A stretch of DNA of 19,264 bases. Source: an uncultured Bacteroides sp. GTDB lineage: Bacteria; Bacteroidota; Bacteroidia; Bacteroidales; Bacteroidaceae. The notes below the pieces were generated by a model. The model saw nothing but the letters and a program-made list of their open reading frames with translations, made no database searches and was not told the DNA's origin. The translations under genes were made by a program, and so were the position numbers. How positions within the stretch are numbered: position 1 is the stretch's first letter; each line of letters begins with the position of its first letter. This document shows positions 1-6,300 of the stretch, in pieces. The DNA is taken from the NCBI GenBank assembly GCA_900766005.1, contig CAAFTU010000060.1, forward strand, positions 1 through 19,264, written 5' to 3'.

Positions 1-25
1 CACGAAGGAGTCGTTCGGGTTTCAT
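1..25 (-). CDS. Start of an unknown leftward gene (partial)
   Basis: An ATG at 25 read leftward gives MKPERLLR before the window ends. It lies just downstream of a good Bacteroidetes-type promoter on the same strand, which is the main reason to believe it. Eight residues are too few to assign a family. If real, it is divergent from the truncated iron-sulfur gene that follows. Confidence 0.35.
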
Positions 26-29
26 GAAA

Positions 30-69
30 CAAAGGTAAGCAAAGATAGCTAATTTTAAAACTTACCAAC
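30..69 (-). promoter_or_regulatory. Bacteroidetes-type promoter, leftward
   Basis: Read on the minus strand there is GTTG at 69-66, an 18-base spacer, then TATCTTTG at 47-40, fitting the TTTG-N19/21-TAnnTTTG consensus closely. A second TACCTTTG follows at 37-30. It would drive the leftward gene starting at 25. It occupies the stretch where the 5' end of the rightward iron-sulfur gene would be expected. Confidence 0.45.
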
Positions 70-80
70 CAGAAATTTCC

Positions 81-105
81 GCTGAGCCCTCAGCAGCTGG
101 CTGAG
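81..105. repeat. Triple inverted repeat GCTGAG / CTCAGC / GCTGAG
   Basis: GCTGAG (81-86) is followed after two bases by its reverse complement CTCAGC (89-94), and after five more bases by GCTGAG again (100-105). The middle copy can pair with either neighbour, so alternative hairpins are possible. The element sits where recognisable coding similarity of the downstream iron-sulfur gene begins (about 91). Confidence 0.6.
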
Positions 106-120
106 CGGCAAGGTGATTCG

Positions 121-804
121 TTGCACTTCATTCCCCGTCTTTTGAAGGAGCGTCAGCTCACGTTTTCCTTACGTCCGGACGAAGCAGTCGGTTTTGTTTT
201 TCCCATTTATTCCTGGGCACCCCCTTCGCTGGTGTTGCGCTTCCTGGAGCAGCTCTCGTTCAGCGGCTATCAAGGGCAGTATCTTTATTTTGTCTGCACC
301 TGTGGTGATGATACAGGACATGCCCAGCAGGTCTTTCAGCAGGCTGTGGCCCAGCGAGGATGGAAGTGCTGTGCCGGCTTTTCAGTCACCATGCCCAACA
401 CGTATGTGCTTCTTCCCGGGTTCGATGTCGACAGTAAGGAGGTGGAGCGTAAGAAACTGGCAGAGAGCCTGCCGGCTGTGCAGCGCATTCACACGCTGGT
501 GGCACGTCGCGAAGCCGTATTCTCTTGTCATGAGGGAAGCTTTCCCTTTCTGAAAACCCGTGTCATCCGTCCCTTGTTCGAGCGTTTTCACATGACGCCG
601 TCCCGTTTCCGTGTCACCGATGCCTGTATCGGTTGCGGGCGTTGTGTGCAGCAGTGTCCGGTGGGGAATATCCGGCTGGCCGACGGCCGTCCGGTGTGGG
701 GAAAAGAATGTACCGCCTGCCTGGCGTGTTATCATGTGTGCCCCCGGCAAGCGGTACAGTATGCTAAGCGTACTCAAGGGAAAGGGCAATACTTCCATCC
801 GTAG
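121..804 (+). CDS. EFR1-type flavodoxin/4Fe-4S protein, 5'-truncated, possible pseudogene
   Basis: Probable electron-transfer protein with a flavodoxin-like N-terminal half and two bacterial-type [4Fe-4S] motifs near the C terminus: Cys169, 172, 175, 179 and Cys197, 200, 203, 207 (numbered from the TTG at 121). The motif VGFVFPIYSWAPP at about 22-34 is typical of the flavodoxin half. Family members usually begin with a strand and FMN phosphate loop resembling YFSGTGNS, then a helix ending QQLAER. Here the frame is open from 49 and QQLAERQGDS is encoded at 91-120, but the loop and any ATG or GTG start are absent; a TAG lies in frame at 46. The TTG at 121 is the only nearby start, and it falls inside the conserved region. 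Without the loop, FMN binding is doubtful. The gene converges on iorB with 22 bases between stops. The family call is firm; whether the gene still works is not. Confidence 0.75.
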   Translation: MHFIPRLLKERQLTFSLRPDEAVGFVFPIYSWAPPSLVLRFLEQLSFSGYQGQYLYFVCTCGDDTGHAQQVFQQAVAQRGWKCCAGFSVTMPNTYVLLPGFDVDSKEVERKKLAESLPAVQRIHTLVARREAVFSCHEGSFPFLKTRVIRPLFERFHMTPSRFRVTDACIGCGRCVQQCPVGNIRLADGRPVWGKECTACLACYHVCPRQAVQYAKRTQGKGQYFHP

Positions 805-826
805 GCAGTTGTCCTTTCGTCACGCT

Positions 827-1411
827 TTATCCAATCAGTTTCTCGGCAATTTCCTTTCCGGCAGCCAATGCCTTCAGGTTCAGTTGCACGATCTCGTCTC
901 CCTTGCGTTGGAAGATTTCGCGGATACTGTCCTGCACCTTCTCATATGCAATGCCCAGGAACGGGATGGTAGCTCCCAGCAGCACGATGTTTGCCACGCG
1001 GGCCGAGCCCACTTCCTTGGCCACCTTGTCCACGTTCAGCACCACCTTGTGGGGCAGTTTGTTGATTTCAGTCATCAGCAGCTCCGTTTCCGGATAATTC
1101 GGAATGTTCACAAACGGCGTTTCGCTGGTCACCAGCCAGCCCTCCGCACTGAGGTAGGGGAGATAGCGCAGCCCTTCCATCGGTTCCAGGGAGATAATCA
1201 GGTCACACTGTCCCGTCGGGATCAGGTCCGAGGCAATCGGCTGGTCACTGATGCGCAGGTTCGACTGCACATCACCGCCCCGTTGGCTCATGCCGTGCAC
1301 TTCTGCCTGTTTCATATACAGATTCTCTTTCAAGGCAGCTTTGCCTATCACCGTGGCGATGGAGAGAATACCCTGTCCGCCTACACCTGCTAATATAATG
1401 TCTTTCTTCAT
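827..1411 (-). CDS. iorB: Indolepyruvate ferredoxin oxidoreductase, beta subunit
   Basis: Small (gamma-domain-type) subunit of the 2-oxoacid:ferredoxin oxidoreductase that decarboxylates aryl-pyruvates such as indolepyruvate to aryl-acetyl-CoA and passes the electrons to ferredoxin. It acts in the cytoplasm in aromatic amino acid breakdown, or in the reverse direction in synthesis. The 194-residue length is normal. GVGGQG at residues 9-14 is the family's glycine loop, and the stretch EVHGMSQRGG (residues 37-46) is also characteristic. Its ATG follows the iorA stop after only three bases, so the two are almost certainly translated from one mRNA. Paralogous 2-oxoacid oxidoreductases are the alternative, but the pairing with an IorA-type TPP subunit favours this call. 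Confidence 0.9.
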   Translation of the reverse strand: MKKDIILAGVGGQGILSIATVIGKAALKENLYMKQAEVHGMSQRGGDVQSNLRISDQPIASDLIPTGQCDLIISLEPMEGLRYLPYLSAEGWLVTSETPFVNIPNYPETELLMTEINKLPHKVVLNVDKVAKEVGSARVANIVLLGATIPFLGIAYEKVQDSIREIFQRKGDEIVQLNLKALAAGKEIAEKLIG

Positions 1412-1414
1412 GGC

Positions 1415-3007
1415 TTATTTACTCCTTTTTTTACGTGCTAATGTTTGAATACACTCTCTGCGGGGGATGATGACCGACACACCGTGATAAGCCAGCTCCT
1501 CCCGGATCACCTGTTTCATCTCTTCGTGGTTCTTCTTCAGCGGCACCATCACGCGGATGTGGGCAGGATCTACCCCCAGTCCTTCGCAGATGGCCTCCAG
1601 CTTGCCGGTACCGGCCGAATCCTGACCGCCCGTCATGGCGGTTGTTTCGTTGTCCGAGATCACAATCGTTACGTCACTGTGGGCATTTACGCAGTCCAGC
1701 AGTCCCGTCATTCCCGAATGGGTGAAGGTAGAGTCTCCGATCACTGCCACCGACGGATACAGTCCGCCGTCGGCCGCTCCCTTCGCCATGGTGATGGAAG
1801 CCCCCATGTCCACGCACGAGTGGATGGCATGGAAAGGCGCACCGGCTCCCAGCGTATAGCAGCCGATGTCACTGAACACCTTATGCAGCGGATATTCATT
1901 TCTCAGCACCTCCGTGAGTGTGATGTACATGTCGCGGTGGCCGCAGCCTTCACACAGGGCAGGCGGGCGCATTTCCACGATAGGAGAAGCCGCAAACGCC
2001 ACTTTGTTTTCCTTGCCTACTGCCCGGGCCACCGAGTCCGGATTCAGTTCCCCGTCATGCGACAGCGTGCCGTCCAGTCGTCCTTTCACCGGAATGCCCA
2101 GTCCCAAGTATCCCTTCAGCTGCTTTTCCACAAACGGCTGTCCGTCTTCCAGCACCAGCAGTTCGTCACAGTCCTCCACCAGTTGCCGGAGCTGCTTTTT
2201 GGGCAGCGGATACTGTCCGATTTTGAGCACCGGATACTCGCATCCCTCCGGATAATTCTCCATCAGGTAATTGTAGCCGATACCGCAGGCGATGATACCT
2301 AATTTCTTGTTCGGTCCGTCGATATATTGGTTGTAGGGAGATTCTTCCGAAGCACGGATGAAGTCCTCCTGATGAGCAAGCAGTGCCTTGTAGCGCTTGC
2401 GGGCAATGCCCGGCAGCAAGATAAACTGGCGCGGATCTTCGCTGAATGCCATTTCGTTCTGCGGCTGCTGTGGCTTGCGCACCACGCCCGAGCGGGAGTG
2501 GGCCAGGCGGGTCACCATTCGCATCAGCACCGGTTCGCCTATCTTTTCCGAAAACTCAAATCCGCTGTACGCCATGTCGTAAGCCTCCTGCTGGTTGCTG
2601 GGCTCGTACATCGGAATCAGAGCGAAGTCCCCGTAGAAGCGGCTGTCCTGTTCGTTTTGCGAAGAGTGCATGCTCGGGTCGTCGGCCGCCACCACAATCA
2701 GTCCCCCCTTCACACCGGTCATGGCCGAATTCACAAAACAGTCGGCTGCCACGTTCATGCCCACATGCTTCATGCACACCAGCGCCCGTTTGCCCACGAA
2801 CGACATTCCCAGTGCCGCTTCCATAGCTGTTTTCTCGTTCGTACACCAGCGGCTGTGGATGTGTCGTTCTGTAGTGATGGGAGCCATTTGAATGTACTCA
2901 GTAATCTCCGTCGAAGGAGTGCCCGGATAGGCATAAACACCCGATAGTCCGGCGTCCAGTGCAGCTTGTGCAATGGCTTCGTCGCCAAGTAAGAGTTGTT
3001 TGCTCAT
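1415..3007 (-). CDS. iorA: Indolepyruvate ferredoxin oxidoreductase, alpha subunit (TPP-binding, no ferredoxin domain)
   Basis: Large subunit carrying thiamine pyrophosphate. The N-terminal pyrimidine-binding domain starts with GDEAIAQAALDAG and YPGTPSTEI. The C-terminal TPP domain has CEGCGHRD (Cys352, Cys355) and the GDS motif at 424-426 leading to SDNETTAMTGGQ, which fits the metal/diphosphate-binding GDG...N pattern. The protein is 530 residues and stops right after the IIPRREC segment. Archaeal IorA continues into a domain with two [4Fe-4S] clusters of the CxxCxxC type; none is present here, nor in IorB. My recollection is that Bacteroides homologues share this short form, so it is probably a lineage trait and not damage. 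First gene of a two-gene operon with iorB, three bases apart. Confidence 0.9.
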   Translation of the reverse strand: MSKQLLLGDEAIAQAALDAGLSGVYAYPGTPSTEITEYIQMAPITTERHIHSRWCTNEKTAMEAALGMSFVGKRALVCMKHVGMNVAADCFVNSAMTGVKGGLIVVAADDPSMHSSQNEQDSRFYGDFALIPMYEPSNQQEAYDMAYSGFEFSEKIGEPVLMRMVTRLAHSRSGVVRKPQQPQNEMAFSEDPRQFILLPGIARKRYKALLAHQEDFIRASEESPYNQYIDGPNKKLGIIACGIGYNYLMENYPEGCEYPVLKIGQYPLPKKQLRQLVEDCDELLVLEDGQPFVEKQLKGYLGLGIPVKGRLDGTLSHDGELNPDSVARAVGKENKVAFAASPIVEMRPPALCEGCGHRDMYITLTEVLRNEYPLHKVFSDIGCYTLGAGAPFHAIHSCVDMGASITMAKGAADGGLYPSVAVIGDSTFTHSGMTGLLDCVNAHSDVTIVISDNETTAMTGGQDSAGTGKLEAICEGLGVDPAHIRVMVPLKKNHEEMKQVIREELAYHGVSVIIPRRECIQTLARKKRSK

Positions 3008-3071
3008 ATCAGTTTCAATTTAAAGTGTTAATCACAGTTGAGATTCTTTGTCTCAGTGTTTTTCTATCGAG

Positions 3072-3079
3072 CAAATATA
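3072..3079 (-). promoter_or_regulatory. Promoter -7 element for iorAB
   Basis: Minus strand TATATTTG, an exact TAnnTTTG match, 64 bases before the iorA ATG and within the only non-coding gap upstream of it (3008-3105). No clear TTTG lies at the -33 distance. The expected leader could fold a small hairpin (TGAGA / TCTCA, 3039-3043 with 3051-3055), but five base pairs is weak evidence for regulation. Confidence 0.45.
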
Positions 3080-3105
3080 AACTTTTTCTTCGGCTTTTTG
3101 TCGTT

Positions 3106-4143
3106 TCACCTGAAAATCTTTCGTTCGTTCAGTGCCCGCCAGTATTTTCGGGCATTCGCCATGTGTTCGGCGTAGTTGGAAGCGAAGTTATGCGTGCCCG
3201 ACAGGTCTTCTTTGGCACACATATACAGGTAGTTGTGTTTGGTATAGTTGAGCACGCTTTCCAGTCCTTTCTTCGTCGGGATGCGGATCGGGCCGGGAGG
3301 CAGTCCCGTGTTCAGATAGGTGTTATACGGAGAGTCCACCGACAGGAGGTCCTTGGTGATGCGCCGCAGCGCGAAGTCCTGCACGGCAAACTTGATCGTG
3401 GGGTCGGCCTGCAGCGGCATGCCCTGCTGCAGCCGGTTCATATACAGTCCGGCCACCATCGGCTTCTCTTCGTTGTTGTTGGTCTCCTCCTCCACGATAG
3501 AGGCCAGCGTACACACCTCCTCCGGAGTCAGTCCGATGTTGGCAGCCTGTGCCCGCCGTTCCGCGTTCCAGAAGCGGTCGTGTTCCTTCTGCATCCGCCG
3601 GATGAACTCCTCCGCACTCATGTCCCAGTACACCTCATACGTCTCCGGGATAAACAGGGCAGCGAGCGTTTCTTTCGTGTAGCCCAGCTGCTGCAGGAAG
3701 AGCGAGTCGTTCAGCGGACGGGCAATTTCCGCCGAGTCAATCATCAGCTGCCGTCCCACACTCCGTGCCAGGCGGTCCAGCGTGCGCACACTGCCGATGG
3801 TCAGGTTCATCGGTTCCTGATAGCCGCGGGAAAACCGGCTGTACACATGATAGACATCGTCGTTGGGGCGGATGGCATACCGTCCCGTATGGATGTGCTG
3901 TTCCAGGTGCTTGTAGCGGGCCAGCCAGTGCCAGCCGGTCAGCCGGTTGGGCTGTCCTGCCTTCGCTATCTTGGCATAGAGCGAGTCGGCCGTATCATCG
4001 CGGTCCACATACACGTAGGCCGTCTTTTTCGGGTGAAACTGAGGAGCCAGGAGGCAGTAGTATCCCCATCCGCCCAGGCAGGCTCCGATGCTGAAGAGCC
4101 CTCCGATGAGGGCTCCGATTGCATATTTGGTCTTCTTTTTCAT
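3106..4143 (-). CDS. mltG: Endolytic murein transglycosylase (YceG/MltG family)
   Basis: Cuts nascent peptidoglycan glycan strands at the outer face of the inner membrane, setting glycan chain length. Residues about 9-30 form one transmembrane anchor after a lysine-rich start (MKKKTKYAIGALIGG), leaving the rest in the periplasm. The family signature LASIVEEET contains the catalytic glutamate, Glu218 by my count, followed by VAGLYMNRL and MPLQADPTIKFA, then the conserved SPYNTYLNTGLPPGPI region. The 345-residue length is usual. It is the last gene of a leftward run after queH and the nuclease, separated from the nuclease stop by 104 bases that hold a hairpin but no good promoter. Confidence 0.95.
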   Translation of the reverse strand: MKKKTKYAIGALIGGLFSIGACLGGWGYYCLLAPQFHPKKTAYVYVDRDDTADSLYAKIAKAGQPNRLTGWHWLARYKHLEQHIHTGRYAIRPNDDVYHVYSRFSRGYQEPMNLTIGSVRTLDRLARSVGRQLMIDSAEIARPLNDSLFLQQLGYTKETLAALFIPETYEVYWDMSAEEFIRRMQKEHDRFWNAERRAQAANIGLTPEEVCTLASIVEEETNNNEEKPMVAGLYMNRLQQGMPLQADPTIKFAVQDFALRRITKDLLSVDSPYNTYLNTGLPPGPIRIPTKKGLESVLNYTKHNYLYMCAKEDLSGTHNFASNYAEHMANARKYWRALNERKIFR

Positions 4144-4195
4144 CTGTTGCTTTATTCGTTTGCTAAGTTTGAATCAATGGGAGTTGCCCGAATCC

Positions 4196-4232
4196 TTCTT
4201 TGCCTGCTCTGAGTTTAGGAATCAGCAAAGAA
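4196..4232 (-). other. Hairpin between nuclease and mltG
   Basis: TTCTTTGC (4196-4203) and its reverse complement GCAAAGAA (4225-4232) are separated by 21 bases, and two more pairs form if one base bulges. No T-run follows on the minus strand, so it is not a standard terminator. An mRNA processing site or partial attenuator is possible. Confidence 0.4.
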
Positions 4233-4247
4233 AGAACCGTTTCGTCG

Positions 4248-5318
4248 TCAGCTGGCCCATTTAAAGTAATCCTCCTCCGCTTCAGTCTTGTTCTCGATGC
4301 TGTCGGGCAGCGGAGCAAAGAAATCCATCTGGGTGAGCTTCTCGATGCTGTCCACACTCACGGCGTAGGTCGACAGCGGTTCCAGTGCTTGCTGGTTGTT
4401 GAACAGGAACCCGATGGCGCGCATCGGTTTCGCGAAAGGCGACAGCACCACTTTGAAGAAGCGTTGCGGCACCGCCACTTTCCCCTTACCGATGGTCTTC
4501 GTCTGCTGACCGTAAATGGGGCCGCAGATCACGATCACCGCACTGTCGGCGATAGCCCAGTCGCGTATCTTCTCTTCCAGGTTCTTCCATCCGCGGCGGT
4601 TCAGCTGCGGGTGCTGCGGACACATGTTGCTGAAGTAGAACGACTCCTTCATCGCCTGGCTGTTCCATTTCATGTCGGCCGCCGGTGCCATGTGTCCCTT
4701 GTCATAGCCCGAGCGGGTGTAGTCGGCGTTCGTGGCAATTGGTCCTCTCACGGCGGGGTCGGCCACAAAGCGGTCGCTGCGTTTGGACTTTCCCTGTGTC
4801 TCCTGCCGGGTCAGTTCATAAGCCACCCAGTTGGGCACTTTCTTGTCGGGGTTGTAGGACACCACGTAGCCCAGGTGCCGGATGAGCTGTTCTTTCCGCG
4901 GACTGAGCATGCGGGGAATCTCCAGTTCCTTGCTGTTGGGCACATACAGCGCCATTCCCTTGCCTGCCGCCATTCCCTTGCCTGCCGCCGGTGCAGCGTT
5001 CTCCGGCTGGTGGTCGACACGGCCCGGTTTCGTTGCCGGAGTGGGGGAGGGTTTCATGCCCGGTTGGGTGGCCGGCGGTCGCTGCGGTGTTTCCTGTTTC
5101 CCCCCTGTGGTCTCCGTTGTTTCCGTCGTCTCCGTGATCTCCGTTGGCTCCGTCTGTTCTCTTTCCGGTCGGCTGTGTTCTTGCTGCCAGTACAGATACA
5201 GTCCGTACGACACCGGAATCAGTACCAGGATAATCAAGATGGCAATCAGCCACCGGTTGCTGCCTGTTTTCTTTCTCCGTGCCGAAGTTCTTTTCCGGCT
5301 ACTCTTCTTTTTTGCCAT
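4248..5318 (-). CDS. Membrane-anchored DNA/RNA non-specific endonuclease (NUC family)
   Basis: Metal-dependent beta-beta-alpha nuclease that cuts DNA and RNA without sequence preference. From the ATG at 5318: a very basic N terminus (MAKKKSSRKRTSARRKK), one transmembrane helix near residues 22-41, then a low-complexity linker rich in Thr/Glu (TEITETTETTETT) and Pro, and the nuclease domain from about 115 to the end. The core motif is YDKGHMAPAADMKWN with Asp206 and catalytic His209 (a DRGH variant with Lys for Arg), then SFYFSNMCPQ. The domain would face the periplasm or outside. An ATG at 5327 overlaps the queH stop as ATGA, but AGGAGG lies one base before it and ten bases before 5318, so I prefer 5318 (356 residues). 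In an operon with queH and mltG. A role in nutrient nucleic acid use or defence cannot be told from sequence. Confidence 0.88.
   Translation of the reverse strand: MAKKKSSRKRTSARRKKTGSNRWLIAILIILVLIPVSYGLYLYWQQEHSRPEREQTEPTEITETTETTETTGGKQETPQRPPATQPGMKPSPTPATKPGRVDHQPENAAPAAGKGMAAGKGMALYVPNSKELEIPRMLSPRKEQLIRHLGYVVSYNPDKKVPNWVAYELTRQETQGKSKRSDRFVADPAVRGPIATNADYTRSGYDKGHMAPAADMKWNSQAMKESFYFSNMCPQHPQLNRRGWKNLEEKIRDWAIADSAVIVICGPIYGQQTKTIGKGKVAVPQRFFKVVLSPFAKPMRAIGFLFNNQQALEPLSTYAVSVDSIEKLTQMDFFAPLPDSIENKTEAEEDYFKWAS
4951..4986. repeat. Perfect 2 x 18-bp tandem repeat in the nuclease linker
   Basis: Two identical 18-base copies (4951-4968 and 4969-4986) encode AAGKGM twice in the linker of the membrane-anchored nuclease. 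The unit is a multiple of three, so copy-number change would alter linker length without a frameshift. Confidence 0.8.
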
Positions 5319-5323
5319 ACTCG

Positions 5324-5905
5324 TCATTCCTCCTTTCTCATGCTGAATTCACAGCCGCAATACTGTTGGTTATAGAATTGATACGCTTTGATGATGGCTA
5401 TGCGCCGTTCGCTCAGTCCCCCTTTCCGCCAGTTCTGTTCCCAGTACACCACGTCGGGATACGCCGCTGTGGCCCATCGTCCTGCCTCGTTGATCTGTTC
5501 CAGGCTCTTCCAGCGGCTCGATGCCAGCGTGGTGGTAATCACGGCAAATCCGTGCTCGTGGGCATAGCGTGCCGTGTCGAGCAGCCGCAGCTTGAAGCAG
5601 TTCAGGCAGCGCCGTCCCCTTTCCGGTTCGTGCTCCAGTCCCGTCATCCGGCTGCGCCATTGTTCGTGGTCATAGTCGGCATCGATGATTTCCAGGCCCA
5701 GCGACTCGGCGTAGCGGGTACATTCGTCTTTGCGGATGAGGTATTCTTCCAGCGGGTAGATATTGGGATTGCAGTAGTATATCGTAGGCGTAATGCCGTG
5801 CTGCATCAGGCATTCGATGATGGCCGATGAGCAAGGGGCGCAGCAGGTGTGCAGCAACACCTTGTCGGCTCCTGTAGGGATTTCTAGTTCAAATTTCTTT
5901 TTCAT
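5324..5905 (-). CDS. queH: Epoxyqueuosine reductase QueH
   Basis: Last step of queuosine synthesis: reduces epoxyqueuosine to queuosine in the wobble base of tRNAs for Asp, Asn, His and Tyr. It is the non-cobalamin replacement for QueG, using iron-sulfur and metal cofactors. The family's cysteines are visible: HTCCAPCSS (Cys21, 22, 25), RRCLNCFKLRL (Cys100, 103) and the C-terminal CGCEF (Cys183, 185). The 193-residue length is usual. The ATG at 5905 is preceded by an AT-rich gap shared with the divergent tRNA. Its 3' end carries the ribosome-binding site of the downstream nuclease inside the last codons, so the two are translationally linked. Confidence 0.93.
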   Translation of the reverse strand: MKKKFELEIPTGADKVLLHTCCAPCSSAIIECLMQHGITPTIYYCNPNIYPLEEYLIRKDECTRYAESLGLEIIDADYDHEQWRSRMTGLEHEPERGRRCLNCFKLRLLDTARYAHEHGFAVITTTLASSRWKSLEQINEAGRWATAAYPDVVYWEQNWRKGGLSERRIAIIKAYQFYNQQYCGCEFSMRKEE

Positions 5906-5997
5906 GGCGTAAAGTTAGTACATATTTCGTTTGGTGGGAAAAATAGGTAAAAAACTTTGGTCGAAAAAAAATGTTTGAAAAAAAATACGGGAATCTT

Positions 5998-6027
5998 TTT
6001 GTTATTTCAAATAAAGCTGTAATTTTG
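5998..6027 (+). promoter_or_regulatory. Promoter of tRNA-Thr
   Basis: TTTG at 5998-6001, an 18-base spacer, then TAATTTTG at 6020-6027, close to the Bacteroidetes consensus. It ends 22 bases before the tRNA. Two runs of eight A (about 5965-5991) upstream resemble an UP element. No other gene lies between it and the tRNA. Confidence 0.6.
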
Positions 6028-6049
6028 CACGCCGTAAACAAAAGCAATT

Positions 6050-6121
<72 letters not shown>

Positions 6122-6122
<1 letters not shown>

Positions 6123-6164
6123 CAGCAAGGTGCTGATTATCCTCCGGATAGTCGGCGCTTTTTT
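6122..6164 (+). terminator. Possible terminator after tRNA-Thr
   Basis: Two short hairpins, TCAGCA-AGG-TGCTGA (6122-6136) and TATCC-TCC-GGATA (6138-6150), are followed by a T-run at 6159-6164. The stems are short and the T-run is separated from them, so this is a weak call. Confidence 0.3.
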
Positions 6165-6241
6165 GTTGTTTCCCTCTGCCCTTATTTTCTTTATTTTCTC
6201 TAAAAATGGTAGCAATTCATCGGGATTCTGTTGCATTTTTC

Positions 6242-6249
6242 TATCTTTG
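6242..6249 (+). promoter_or_regulatory. Promoter -7 element for nanH
   Basis: TATCTTTG exactly matches TAnnTTTG and is followed by C, as is common. It is 51 bases before the ATG at 6301. No clear -33 TTTG is present, which would fit a promoter that is weak or needs an activator. Confidence 0.5.
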
Positions 6250-6300
6250 CAGACAATCACATTTAATTTATTAACGAATACCATGAACATATTTAATACC

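Noticed and set aside
6130..6300. Upstream extension of the nanH frame to an ATG eight bases after the tRNA
   Set aside because: It would run through the promoter -7 element at 6242 and put about 57 residues before a clear signal peptide; the length from 6301 fits the family.
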